Made by a program: the position numbers and the translations under genes | In this document: positions 42,534 through 52,695 of the stretch, in pieces | Numbering within the stretch: position 1 is the first letter of the stretch | How the letters are laid out: each line of letters opens with the position of its first letter | DNA from: Bacteroidales bacterium | GTDB lineage: Bacteria; Bacteroidota; Bacteroidia; Bacteroidales; Tenuifilaceae | Direction of reading: 5' to 3' | Assembly: GCA_013141385.1 (NCBI GenBank) | Contig: JABFRB010000036.1 | Location: 1 to 52,816 of the forward strand | Length of the DNA stretch: 52,816 bases | The notes under the pieces: model-generated | What the model was told of the DNA's origin: nothing | Database searches by the model: none | Seen by the model: only the letters and a program-made list of their open reading frames with translations

Positions 42534-45500
42534 TTATTTAAATGCCAAATAGATATCCTCGGCCTTTAATATTACTTTCATTGTTTGCTTAAAGTCGGTG
42601 TAAATGCTTGCTGGTAAAGTGGCATTATTTACACTTACTTTTCTTATAAGTTTTACCTTGTTTCCGGCTAGTTTTACAATTTCCAGCGAGTATTTTATGT
42701 AAGATTTATCGAGTTTAAAGTTTGCTGGGAGATCCATAAAGTTTAAGCCATTAGGTAATTCTAAAGTAACCTCAGTTTCATAGTAATCGCAATCCTCGTA
42801 TTTCCAGTAAAGAATTGGTTGTGTTCTTTTTTCCTCAAGGAAGGCATTGGTTGTAAAAATATCCTCGAAGAAAACGGGCTTAATTGCCTTAAGGCCTCCA
42901 AGTTCAATTATCTTATTCTCAATGGTATAATCACTCGAAATGGTTACAGTTTCGTTTCTGTTATCGAGATTCTCAATGTTATACGAATTTAGCTTAGGTG
43001 CTCCAGAATACTCATTACTAATCCTTTTAACTATCTTTTCCTTTATCTCATCGTTTGTTAGGCCAGAATAGTCGTAACGATAGCTTTCAGCCAGATTTCC
43101 GAAAGCGGTAAGTTTTGTAGTGGCTTTTAATTGATCATCCTCAATTTTAACGTTAATTTCCCGTTTATACTTGCTCTTATCAATAGAGGTATTAGGAATA
43201 TGTATCAGCGAGTTACCCACGGTATCCGTTTCGGAGTTAGGTATTATTAAGGCCTGAGAGTTTTGCAATTTTGTTGGTACATAGCCAAATGGCAGATAGT
43301 TGTCGGTTAGCTCTTGGAATAAGGTTTTTCCATCGATATCAATTTTAACAATACAATGATTGAAATTAATGGATGGAAGTTTTATCGCCTCCTCGCCTTT
43401 GTCCCTAGTATTAACAAGCACTAAGTTTGTTTTAATTCCTGCTTTTCGGGCAAGGGTAAAAAACAATGTTGATAAGTCCTTGCAATCACCTAACTGCGTG
43501 CTTACTGTAACCATTGGTTTAAGAGGCACGAAACTACTTTGACGGAAATCTACGGAGCTATATCTTATATTGGTACAGATGAATTCGTAGATAGCCTTTG
43601 CTTTTTCAAAATTGCTTAGCTCAATCTTATTCTCAAAAATCTTATTGTAGATTTCATTCACGTTATAATCCTCTTTGGCAATAGGCATAACCAAATCGCT
43701 GTACCAATGCGAAATGGTTTTCCAATCCTTAACGGTAGAAATACTCAATGTCATACCAACCTCACTTAACGTTGGCATGTATGATTCACTAATACATTTT
43801 TTAGGATCAGCAAAACTCCATTCGTAGCATTTGTAATCATCTACTGAATAAGTTTTTGGCTTAGTGTCGATTAAATTGGTTTTTATCTCGAATTTATAGT
43901 CTTGAGGTGTAAAAATCTTAAACATCGATTTGCGGGTTGGCACATAATCGTTGAAAACAAAATCGTTCCAAAACTCTTTTCTGAGTTTGCCATAGGTGTA
44001 TCGTTCAATTCTGTATTCGTAATATATTGCATCGCCAACCTCAAGCGAAGGGAAAACAAGATCGTTGTAGTTTTGCTCAGCTGTAACTTTTTCGCCATTC
44101 TTTTTTACTACTTCCGCTTTCTCAATAATCAGATTATCAGTTGATCTATTATACGGAATAGAAGTTTCCTTCCACTTTTCAATACCACTATTGTTAAGCA
44201 TCCTTATTGATGAGCTAGAATATTCAACTGAAGCACCTTCTGGGAACACAACAAAGCTTTGATTGTAGAAGATATATTCGTAATTATCATCGCTTTTTAG
44301 AGGATCTGCCAACGCCTTTTCGATGTCTTTATATGCATCTTCAATTTTAAAATAGGACACAAGCGGTTTCTTACCTTGATATTCCCTTAGCTTTTCACGT
44401 GCTTCGAATAAATTAGGGTTATAATTTATTGCCTTTTCAAGATCGGCGATAGCCTCAGCCTTCATCCCCAATGCTTCCTGAAAGAAGGCTTTATCGTGCC
44501 AATATGATGGACTATAGGGTATATTCAGTAGTGCTTTCTCAACAATTTCCAATCCTTTCTTAAACTTTTCGTTTTTATAGTAAAATGAAGTTAGATTATT
44601 TGTTGATTTAGTTTCTTCGGGGAAAAATTGGTACTGCTTAATCAGCAGCTGTTCAATCTTTGATTTTTTTCCTAAGTTCTCGTATTCCTTTACAAGTAAT
44701 TCTAGAATCTCATAATTGAAATTCTTAGCAAGGTACGCTTCGAGGAACTTAGCAGCATCATCGGTTGATTTACTTTGCTCTTTTATTAGATAATAACCAA
44801 CCGTGGTAAAATATTGATTTTCGGGGTAGCTGTTTAGTGCATCCCTTAAAACTGAAATAAGCTTTTGATAGTCTTTCTTGGCTGCCAAAACTTTCATTTG
44901 ACATTGTATGTAATCTTCATTAAATGCTCCCGATAACTCCTTGATTTTATTAAGATGTTCTTCGGCTTCAACGTAATTACCTTTATTGTAGGAGATATTA
45001 TAATCATAAACAGCAAAGAAATAGAGGTTCGGATCAATCTTTCTTAATCGTTCTATTTGCTTCAACAGCTCAGTTCTATTATCAATTTTATTGTAGTTTA
45101 ATATCAGCTCATAGTTGGTAAGAATATTATTGGGATAAATCTTTAACGCTTTATTGAGAACATCAATAGCTTTATTTACATCACTTCTGCGGAAATAAGC
45201 CTTAGAGAGCAGTATGTAGTTAATTATGTTGTTGGGTTGCTCAGCTATTTTCTTCTTAAAAAATGATTCTGCAAAATGTTCAATCTTTGGATTGGTTACT
45301 TCTTCCTTTGCTTTTGGGTATGGCTTATAAATGCTTGAATACGTAAGACCCTTAATTGGTTGATATTTTGAATCAACAACTCTTAAAATATAGTTTGGAT
45401 ATGCAGTATTTTGGGTGTATCCAAGCTGAATTAATATTCTATTGTTGCCCTTTTTAAGTTTTACTTTACTATTATAGATGTCGAGTTCGGTTACAAATTC

Positions 45501-46283
45501 ATCCTCATTTTCAATAACCATATTATCATTAATCCAAAGTTTTAAAGATCCACTGCCTCCCAAGCTAAGGGTAACATCCATGTCCATTGGGCTATTCAAA
45601 AATGTTTGAGCGTAAACTATTGCCTGACCTGCAACAACGTGGTTTCCTATTGCAGTCCAAGGATCTTTTTGAAACGCTGCTGACCTAAACCAGCCTATTT
45701 TTGAGTTAGTTGCCGAAATAAATGATGCATCGGGTTGTGGTTGATCAATTGGTGGGTACTTTTTATTAAATCCACTCCCTGAGGTATTATCGAATGGGCC
45801 TGTCATTTGCCATTCTTTTATGGAACCAACCTCCGACCAAACTTTTTGAGCTTCCTCAAAATTGTTCGAGAAAAGATAATGCGCTCCAATAACGTATTTA
45901 GCTGCTGCTTGAATACTTCCCGAGGCTTTTGGCCCTAAAAGCATTTTTTTAATAGTTTCCAATCTACCGGTTTCCTTTTTGCCATAACCACCTGTTAGAG
46001 CATCGGTAAACCATAAGGAATAGAGGTAAGGTGAAGGATCGGACAATGATGGGTATGCTTTCTCCATCACTTTATAAATATCTTTTTTATTATCAATTAT
46101 ATTCAAAAGCATTAAAATAAACTGAGCATCTACCTTGGATTCAGGTTTAAGAATTGCTTGATCTATAAGAGTACGAGCCTGTTTTCTATCCCCCGTCTCT
46201 AGTGCTTTATAAATATCATCAATTATTGAAGCTTGAATATTTAGGCTTAATAATAGTAGTGAAAAAAGAATCAGTTTCTTCAT
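42534..46283 (-). CDS. Large secreted TPR, DUF3857 and transglutaminase-like protein
   Basis: A 1249-residue protein with a signal peptide (about 1-18). The N-terminal third holds a solute/jelly-roll-like region (MDVTLSLGGSGSLKLWINDNMV), followed by TPR helices from about 340 to 640 (KIAEQPNNIINYILLSKAYF, KALKIYPNNILTNYELIL, DKAFFQEALGMKAEAIADLEKAI). The rest is the DUF3857 domain and a transglutaminase-like core with catalytic-type Cys at 934 (QLGDCKDLS) and His at 976 (NFNHCIV). The C-terminal DUF region ends in repeated strands. Transglutaminase-like enzymes of this type probably cleave or cross-link proteins or peptides in the periplasm. No partner gene is clear. Confidence 0.85.
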   Translation of the reverse strand: MKKLILFSLLLLSLNIQASIIDDIYKALETGDRKQARTLIDQAILKPESKVDAQFILMLLNIIDNKKDIYKVMEKAYPSLSDPSPYLYSLWFTDALTGGYGKKETGRLETIKKMLLGPKASGSIQAAAKYVIGAHYLFSNNFEEAQKVWSEVGSIKEWQMTGPFDNTSGSGFNKKYPPIDQPQPDASFISATNSKIGWFRSAAFQKDPWTAIGNHVVAGQAIVYAQTFLNSPMDMDVTLSLGGSGSLKLWINDNMVIENEDEFVTELDIYNSKVKLKKGNNRILIQLGYTQNTAYPNYILRVVDSKYQPIKGLTYSSIYKPYPKAKEEVTNPKIEHFAESFFKKKIAEQPNNIINYILLSKAYFRRSDVNKAIDVLNKALKIYPNNILTNYELILNYNKIDNRTELLKQIERLRKIDPNLYFFAVYDYNISYNKGNYVEAEEHLNKIKELSGAFNEDYIQCQMKVLAAKKDYQKLISVLRDALNSYPENQYFTTVGYYLIKEQSKSTDDAAKFLEAYLAKNFNYEILELLVKEYENLGKKSKIEQLLIKQYQFFPEETKSTNNLTSFYYKNEKFKKGLEIVEKALLNIPYSPSYWHDKAFFQEALGMKAEAIADLEKAINYNPNLFEAREKLREYQGKKPLVSYFKIEDAYKDIEKALADPLKSDDNYEYIFYNQSFVVFPEGASVEYSSSSIRMLNNSGIEKWKETSIPYNRSTDNLIIEKAEVVKKNGEKVTAEQNYNDLVFPSLEVGDAIYYEYRIERYTYGKLRKEFWNDFVFNDYVPTRKSMFKIFTPQDYKFEIKTNLIDTKPKTYSVDDYKCYEWSFADPKKCISESYMPTLSEVGMTLSISTVKDWKTISHWYSDLVMPIAKEDYNVNEIYNKIFENKIELSNFEKAKAIYEFICTNIRYSSVDFRQSSFVPLKPMVTVSTQLGDCKDLSTLFFTLARKAGIKTNLVLVNTRDKGEEAIKLPSINFNHCIVKIDIDGKTLFQELTDNYLPFGYVPTKLQNSQALIIPNSETDTVGNSLIHIPNTSIDKSKYKREINVKIEDDQLKATTKLTAFGNLAESYRYDYSGLTNDEIKEKIVKRISNEYSGAPKLNSYNIENLDNRNETVTISSDYTIENKIIELGGLKAIKPVFFEDIFTTNAFLEEKRTQPILYWKYEDCDYYETEVTLELPNGLNFMDLPANFKLDKSYIKYSLEIVKLAGNKVKLIRKVSVNNATLPASIYTDFKQTMKVILKAEDIYLAFK

Positions 46284-46499
46284 ATAAAAATTGTTAAAAT
46301 ATTTAGGGATTGAAGATATAAATAAATATTGCTTTTTTATTGGGATAATATTTTATTGATAAAAAATTTCTCAAAGATTTAATAATGACACCTAGTGCGA
46401 TTTGAAAGAATGATTTTTGGATGATTGTTATACAATTATTGATTGGGATTGTGGTGGGATGAGGAAAAGTGCGGGAGGGTAGAAGAGGGTTATAGGCAA

Positions 46500-47636
46500 T
46501 TAATTTTTCTTTTTTAGTCTTTTATCATATTTTAAAAACCAATCATATAATTCTTGATTTGGATACACTAACCAATTAATCCAATGCCCTGCTTTAGGCT
46601 CAACTGAAAATTTTAAATCCTTGTTTTTCCCTTCTAGTTTCTTTACTATTCTTTCAGTTTCTTCAAATGGAACAACAATGTCAATTTTCCCATGGAAAGC
46701 CCATATTGGCATATCAATTAGCCTGTCAATATTAATATCTATATAATCCATTTGACTTGTAAACCCACTCATTGGTGCAATGGCTGCAAATTTATTGGAA
46801 TACTTTGCTGCAATATACCATGTGCCCGCACCTCCTAAACTGAAACCAGTTAGGTAAACTCTATTGGTGTCAATCCTAAACTTGTCGTTTACTTCTTTAT
46901 AAAGATTTTCAAACCAATTATCTGTAGACCACCTAATATGTTCGGGGCATTGTGGGGCAATGATAATAAAAGGAAAATCTCTGCCTCTGTATATTTGGTC
47001 TGGGATTCCATCGGCATATAATTTGGTTAAATCTGTTCCTCTGCGTGATCCTCCATGCAAATAAATAATAAGAGGCCATTTCTTCAGTGAATCCTTGTTA
47101 TAATCTTTCGGTGTGTACGATAAATATTGATAATTTACATTCTTTGGATTTTGATTTATACCATGGTAGAACGTTAAATCAAACTGCAAATCCCCTTTTT
47201 CTGTCCAATATTTTACTGTACCATTTAGCTGACCATTTAACCAGTTCTCATCCGCCTCCTTTTGTCCACTTTTATACCAACTTAAACATAGCCCATTGCG
47301 TAATCCATTTTTATAATTTCCAGTAAATTCAATCTGCCCATTATCATACCATTCCATGTATTTTCCCTCTTTTGTGTTAGAATGGTAATTACATTGATAA
47401 TCTTCTTTAACATTCTTGTCAAACGAGCTATAGAAAGCATCCATTTGAATTTGTCCATTTTCAAAATAATCCCTTACGTGATATAGTTTGCTATTCCTAT
47501 TAAACTCAATGATTCGTTTATAAATAATCGTATCATTTTTAGAAACCCCTTGTTTCAAAATAAGAGTATCAATATCTTGAGCTTGTAATAATCCTAAGCT
47601 AAATATCAATAATATGATTGTGGTAGTGTGCTTCAT
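46500..47636 (-). CDS. YwqK/MORN-type repeats fused to an alpha/beta-hydrolase esterase
   Basis: A 378-residue secreted protein (signal to about residue 19, LLQAQ). Residues about 45-145 contain repeated NGQ motifs of the YwqK/MORN type (YFENGQIQMDAF, WYDNGQIEFTGNYKNGLRNG, WYKSGQKEADENWLNG). The C-terminal part is a dienelactone-hydrolase/feruloyl-esterase-like fold with IIYLHGGSRRG, the nucleophile elbow GFSLGG, an Asp in GKIDIVVPFEE and a His in KAGHWINW. All three residues of a Ser-Asp-His triad can be placed. The repeats may bind a partner or surface; substrate unknown. Confidence 0.82.
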   Translation of the reverse strand: MKHTTTIILLIFSLGLLQAQDIDTLILKQGVSKNDTIIYKRIIEFNRNSKLYHVRDYFENGQIQMDAFYSSFDKNVKEDYQCNYHSNTKEGKYMEWYDNGQIEFTGNYKNGLRNGLCLSWYKSGQKEADENWLNGQLNGTVKYWTEKGDLQFDLTFYHGINQNPKNVNYQYLSYTPKDYNKDSLKKWPLIIYLHGGSRRGTDLTKLYADGIPDQIYRGRDFPFIIIAPQCPEHIRWSTDNWFENLYKEVNDKFRIDTNRVYLTGFSLGGAGTWYIAAKYSNKFAAIAPMSGFTSQMDYIDINIDRLIDMPIWAFHGKIDIVVPFEETERIVKKLEGKNKDLKFSVEPKAGHWINWLVYPNQELYDWFLKYDKRLKKKN

Positions 47637-47768
47637 TTTAAAAGGTCAAATTGTACGTTGTAAATTCAAGTGGGCATATAAATGTACTGAAAAATATTAT
47701 TGCTCTATTATTCAAATTTATGAAACTACATTTACCACCCGCTTGAAATTATAGTATATTATTGACAT

Positions 47769-49226
47769 TTATTCATTATAGAGTGCCTGTATTTCTTGTA
47801 AATTTAAAACTCTATCATAAATGCGCACTTCATCCAACGATATTTCACTCATACCCCAATCGCAGCTGGTTTGTAAGGCTCCATGAAATGTTAGAGGTTG
47901 TGAGTTAGCAATTAAACCCACGCTATCCATAACAGATCCTATTTCAATACCATTTATATAAAACTTTAATTGATTTCCATCATTTAAGGTGCCAACTAAA
48001 TGATACCAACTATCACATGGGTAAGTTTGTTGTGTATAGACATATTTTTGAGGCGAAAAAGCATCAGATATTGAAAATCCAAAAATATAATTTGAACTGT
48101 TACCAGGGTCTGGTTGTGACCACATATAAAAACCTGGACCATAACGATGAAGTCCCCATTTTGCTATTATATAAGTTGGCGACCAGGTACCGGGAGGACA
48201 GCTTGGTTTTATCCAAACGGAGATAGTAAAAGTTTCGAGATTTGGGAAACTATCTGCTCTTGCGCCTACTTGATTAGAACAAGCCATGTTTCCATGTAAT
48301 CCATAATTTGTTTTTCCACTTGTAAAACTACCCGAAGGTCCCATTGTAGCATTATAATTACCCAACTCATCATCAAGATTTCCATCAAATAGATAATGCG
48401 CTATTAATCCTTGTGTAGGAAATAAAGTTTTTTCAAGTTCCACAATAAGTGGAATACTATCATACTTTTTCAGTTCACTATTTGTCAATGTGTCAATAAA
48501 TGTTTGATACCCTTCGCTTTCAATAGTTAGGATGTAGTCAGTGTATCCATCTTTAACGGTAGCAATATTATCAACTATTGAGTCTAGCTCTTGGGTATAA
48601 CTGTAAATACCACTGGTGATATTCATATTTGCTTGTAACAATTGATCTGTACCAAATTCTGATGCATTAATTAAAAATTGGAAAGTTTCAACTTCTACTA
48701 ATGGAAATCGAATCAATCCGAAATCTTCAGGCTTAAGTTTTTTAGTGCTTATCACTTCAATATTAACAGATTTGCTTTTCTTTTCTGCTACTTCAAACAA
48801 TACTGGCAAGGGATCAGAGACATTTTGTGCCATTAATGAACCTTCAAGTGGGCTAGCATAAATAATACTATCCAAAGCATCAATAACATAAAACTCTGTT
48901 ACTTTATAATTACCAACTGGAAGAGTTATTTTTTTTGTAATTGACGCATCAACCATTTTAAATAAATCCAACTCATATAAAGTATAATCTGTTGGACTTC
49001 CATTCTCTTTTTGAACAGTAATAATTACCTTTTCCGCATCATTTAAACTAAAGGTTTGGGAACTCTTAAGTCCGAGAGATTTTATTAAATCATTACCATT
49101 AGAGCTAACATTGAAGCTTACTTCAACTTTTTCAAGATTGTCAGGCTCTTTTTGGCATGAGTACCAAATTGTTGAGACGACAATTAGGCAAGTTAATGCT
49201 GTAATTGTCAGAGTTTGTTTTTTCAT
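47769..49226 (-). CDS. Lipoprotein with C-terminal LamG/concanavalin-like domain
   Basis: A 485-residue protein with lipobox YSC (Cys 24). Residues about 30-260 are strand-rich and resemble DUF4493 or fimbrillin-like N-terminal domains (VSFNVSSNGNDL, ITVQKENGSPTDYTLYEL). From about 270 a LamG/laminin-G-type lectin fold follows (GLIAHYLFDGNLDDELGNYNA, FTISVWIKPSC, WYHLVGTLNDGNQLKFYINGIEIG, ISLDEVRIYDRVLN). Such proteins bind sugars or surfaces. It is alone, with a repeat-rich gap on its upstream side. Confidence 0.8.
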   Translation of the reverse strand: MKKQTLTITALTCLIVVSTIWYSCQKEPDNLEKVEVSFNVSSNGNDLIKSLGLKSSQTFSLNDAEKVIITVQKENGSPTDYTLYELDLFKMVDASITKKITLPVGNYKVTEFYVIDALDSIIYASPLEGSLMAQNVSDPLPVLFEVAEKKSKSVNIEVISTKKLKPEDFGLIRFPLVEVETFQFLINASEFGTDQLLQANMNITSGIYSYTQELDSIVDNIATVKDGYTDYILTIESEGYQTFIDTLTNSELKKYDSIPLIVELEKTLFPTQGLIAHYLFDGNLDDELGNYNATMGPSGSFTSGKTNYGLHGNMACSNQVGARADSFPNLETFTISVWIKPSCPPGTWSPTYIIAKWGLHRYGPGFYMWSQPDPGNSSNYIFGFSISDAFSPQKYVYTQQTYPCDSWYHLVGTLNDGNQLKFYINGIEIGSVMDSVGLIANSQPLTFHGALQTSCDWGMSEISLDEVRIYDRVLNLQEIQALYNE

Positions 49227-49710
49227 GGTTTTAAGTTATTAAGGTTAGTAAACAACCACCCTCAAAGAGGATGTCTTTAATATTTAGGATAACGCCAAAG
49301 GCGTTAGTTAGCCTACAATTAAAAGAACCTCCAAAAACAAAAAACTAAGAAATTTGGCAGCCAATTAAACCGTCACTAGTTACTTAAAAATAACAAACTT
49401 ATTTACTGAGCTACCATAAAAGGCGGGATTTTTAAGTAACAATAAATTGGATTATGATGATTAAATATTGCCCATAATCATTTATCTGTTCGAATATTCT
49501 AAAATACACGCCAAATTTTGGCGTAGTTTATTTTTATATCAAAGATAATCCATTTTATAAACTGTCAAATGAACTTCGGATTCTAAGTTCTTAATATATG
49601 TAGATATGCCTCTTGTCGCACAAGCGATTACTATAAATAAAATGATATTATTGAATGGAGCGTTTTGAAATAATCATTTGTAATGCATTCACCTTTTTTG
49701 ATAAATTTGT
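49227..49710. other. Gene-free region upstream of the LamG lipoprotein
   Basis: No gene, RNA or clear repeat family is recognised. It is AT-rich, and the part nearest the LamG start probably contains its promoter. The adjoining 49711-49873 element is listed separately. Confidence 0.4.
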
Positions 49711-49873
49711 ATTAATTCTACTTTGACAGATTAGCAAAACACACGAAAAATCAACCTAATTTACCCCTATCCCTAAAGGGTGTAGGTTGATTTTTCTGCT
49801 TTCTCCCTTTAGGGCAAGGGGTAAAAAAGCAGGAAAATCAAGTACAAAGTTAATATGGCAAAGTAGAATTAAT
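49711..49873. repeat. MITE-like element with 15-base terminal inverted repeats
   Basis: ATTAATTCTACTTTG (49711-49725) and CAAAGTAGAATTAAT (49859-49873) are exact reverse complements bounding 163 bases. Nested inside are AAAATCAACCTA...TAGGTTGATTTT arms and AAGGGTGTAGG-type palindromes around 49750-49795. There is no coding frame. Structure and size are those of a miniature inverted-repeat element or a long folded RNA. Confidence 0.65.
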
Positions 49874-49908
49874 CAGGATCCTATAAAAAATTAGTATAAA
49901 ATAAAGCT

Positions 49909-52146
49909 ATGATTAAAAGGATTATCCTAGTATCTATTTGCACTGTGTTTAATCTGGTTTCACTATCGCAGAGCGAGCAAAGCAAACAGATTAATCAACT
50001 AAAAGGCATTTTACTATACGCTTTAAAGAACAATAAACCCGATACGGTATCGTCCTTAATATCAAGTAGTGCGGGAAACGATGCTGAGATTATTAAAAAT
50101 ATCTGGAATAAAATATGCAATGAAATTCCGTACAGCGACACTTCACGAATTAATCTTCAAGTAAATCTCCTAGGAAATTATAACGATACAATTTACCTAC
50201 AGTTTATCCCTTACTTCTCAAACCCAAAACCCATCGAAATGTCTTTCGAATCCTATAGCCCAATCTATAAGCTGATAAGGAAAAATCAATCGCTATTTAT
50301 TAGTAAAGTTTCTTTTATCAACAGGGAAATCGATCATATTAAGTACGATACAAAAGTAAAGATTACTCCCTCCAATAGCTTTGCTGAGGTTAGATGTTCT
50401 CTTAATTTTAAATGGAAGCGAAACGGATACCGAAAGGCCGTTTTCAACCTTTATCCAGATTTGAAAATAAAGGAATTACTACTGAATAATCGAAAAATTG
50501 AATACAGCTATAGCTTCTACAACCTAATACTTTCAATTCCCGATGATATTGCGAATTCAGAGATATTCCATTTAGAAATATCGTACGAAGGGAAGATTAA
50601 CGACGAGGATTATATGTTTATCCTCAAGGATGAAGGGATGCTATGCTTCAGACCATGGCTTCCTAATGCGAATAACCTTGCCGAATACTGGTTGAATACC
50701 GAAAATGCTTATGGCGATGATGATTTTGAGCAGAACTATGAGGTTACAATACCATCGGAATTTTACACTATTGCTGATTTTGGGCAGCTAACCGATTCAA
50801 AGATAATTGGTAACCAACGGGTAGAACAATGGAAAAGCACAGCGGGTGATCATCTGGGAATTATCTATGGGAAATGGAAAAAGCATGAAATAAAATCGGT
50901 TGGAAATATTAAGCCTATTATTTACCTAACGGATTATTCTGAGCCAATGCTCGATACGTTGACCCGAACGGTAAGCAATCTCATAGCTTTTTATAGCAAT
51001 ACATTTGGTGAGCCATCCAACAAAACATTTAGAATTGTTGATGCTCCCGTTTACTGGAATTGCGAAAATTACATCACTTCAAATTTGGGGATTATCGATC
51101 ACGAGATGGCACATTACTGGTGGTACTCGCTAAAACAGAACTGGTTTTTTCATGGGTTAACGGAGTATAGCATTGCCCTTTTCTACCAGAATAAATATGG
51201 CGATGAAAATCTTTATAAGAGATTGGCAAAGTATTGGGATGAGTACTATGCTTATATCACCAGTAATCCCGGAGCATTGCTGAATAATAATCCCATGCTA
51301 GTTTACTACCTCAGCCCGATAATGCACTACAACTTGATGTGCGAAATGGGGCGCGATAATTATTTAAGGATGTGCCGAAAGCTTATTGAGATAAATTATG
51401 ATAGGAAACGGTACTCGTATGAAGAACTTCTGGCACTTATTAAAGAGATAACCGGGCAGGATTACGATTGGTTCTTTAAGCAATGGCGGTATTCTACCGT
51501 AAAACCAATTTACACCCTCAATTACACATCAAAAGGGCAAGGAAAGGATTATGAAGTAACTTGCAACATCCATCAAAAATCAGGAAAATATAGATTCTCT
51601 TTAGATATTGCAGTTTACACAGATGTGGATACAACCTACAAAGCTGTGGAAATTCAAGATACTCTTACCACAATTGTTTTCAGTACCACCCATCCAGTGA
51701 GGAATATCGGCATAAACCCTTCAAATTCGCTACTGGCCTATAGAACCAAACGGGTAAAAAGCATTATTGATTTTACATCAAAGGAAAAAGAGTACAGTAA
51801 AGAGGGGCGATGGAGCAACATAATCGCACTTTGCGATACTATTATTTCAACCAAACCTCCAGCGCTATCGAAGTGGTATAAGGCGAAAGCCAATTATCAG
51901 GCAAAGAATAACCAGTTCCTTGAGGCTAAAAACTCTTACGAAAATGCCATAAAATGCTTCGATCCAACTATTGAGCGGTTGGATATGCAATCGAGTATCT
52001 ATTTAGAGCTAGGAAAAACCTGCGATTTGCTAAAGCAGAGGGATACAGCAATATTTTACTACAATAAAATTATCCAATCCATGAATAGCCGACCCGAGGC
52101 AAAGGCAATGGCTTTGAAATATTTGAAGGAGGGGTATGTGAGGTAG
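49909..52146 (+). CDS. M1-family-like metallopeptidase with C-terminal TPR
   Basis: A 745-residue protein with a signal peptide (about 1-20). The N-terminal half is the beta-rich domain of M1 peptidases (residues about 145-330). The active-site region has HEMAH at 398-402, the third zinc ligand Glu 419 in LTEY, and NCEN in place of the usual GAMEN motif. Only 16 residues separate HEMAH from Glu 419; M1 peptidases usually have 18. The last 110 residues hold two TPR-like pairs (WSNIIALCDTIISTKPP, LEAKNSYENAIKCF). It is a likely exported aminopeptidase relative; activity needs the zinc ligands, all of which are there. Confidence 0.83.
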   Translation: MIKRIILVSICTVFNLVSLSQSEQSKQINQLKGILLYALKNNKPDTVSSLISSSAGNDAEIIKNIWNKICNEIPYSDTSRINLQVNLLGNYNDTIYLQFIPYFSNPKPIEMSFESYSPIYKLIRKNQSLFISKVSFINREIDHIKYDTKVKITPSNSFAEVRCSLNFKWKRNGYRKAVFNLYPDLKIKELLLNNRKIEYSYSFYNLILSIPDDIANSEIFHLEISYEGKINDEDYMFILKDEGMLCFRPWLPNANNLAEYWLNTENAYGDDDFEQNYEVTIPSEFYTIADFGQLTDSKIIGNQRVEQWKSTAGDHLGIIYGKWKKHEIKSVGNIKPIIYLTDYSEPMLDTLTRTVSNLIAFYSNTFGEPSNKTFRIVDAPVYWNCENYITSNLGIIDHEMAHYWWYSLKQNWFFHGLTEYSIALFYQNKYGDENLYKRLAKYWDEYYAYITSNPGALLNNNPMLVYYLSPIMHYNLMCEMGRDNYLRMCRKLIEINYDRKRYSYEELLALIKEITGQDYDWFFKQWRYSTVKPIYTLNYTSKGQGKDYEVTCNIHQKSGKYRFSLDIAVYTDVDTTYKAVEIQDTLTTIVFSTTHPVRNIGINPSNSLLAYRTKRVKSIIDFTSKEKEYSKEGRWSNIIALCDTIISTKPPALSKWYKAKANYQAKNNQFLEAKNSYENAIKCFDPTIERLDMQSSIYLELGKTCDLLKQRDTAIFYYNKIIQSMNSRPEAKAMALKYLKEGYVR

Positions 52147-52205
52147 TGGTGATAAGAGTTTTGGATTTTTGGAAGTTTGGAGAGTAGAGGTTGTTTATAA
52201 TTAAA

Positions 52206-52692
52206 CCACCCAACCCTCCTTAAAAAGGAGGGCTAATTGAGTACTGGAAATGGGTTTGTTTTCTGGTTAATGGGTTGGAGAAAAATCAAGGGATATACGA
52301 AAATCTGTTCAACCCCCTATTTTTAGGAGCAGGGGGTGAAATTTGAGAAATAACCTCCCAACCCTCCTTGAAAAGGAGGGCTAATAGAGTATTGGAGGTA
52401 GGGCTAATTTCTTGAAGAAAGTTTTGGAATATACATGAATCTGTTAAAGCCCCCTATTTTAGGGGGTTGGGGGTAAATGAAAACAGTTAATAGAGTACTG
52501 GAAATGGATTTATTTTCTGTGAATGGGTAAAAGGAAACCAATGTGTATACGTAAATCTGTTCAACCCCCTATTTTTAGGAGCAGGGGGTAAATTAAAAGA
52601 AAAACCTCCCAACCCTCCTTAAAAAGGAGGGCTAATTGAGTATCGGGAATGGATTTATTTTCTGTGAATGGGTAAAAGGAAACCAATGTATG
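52206..52692. repeat. Cluster of duplicated C-rich hairpin repeats
   Basis: The string CCCAACCCTCCTTA (or G) plus AAAAGGAGGGCTAAT occurs three times (near 52210, 52358 and 52608), each able to fold as CCCTCCTT/AAGGAGGG. The segment CCCCCTATTTTTAGGAGCAGG occurs twice (near 52313 and 52566), and the 50-base stretch with GGATTTATTTTCTGTGAATG occurs twice (near 52505 and 52650). These are rearranged copies of one family, also found in reverse near 42012-42195. No gene is encoded. Confidence 0.78.
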
Positions 52693-52695
52693 TCT

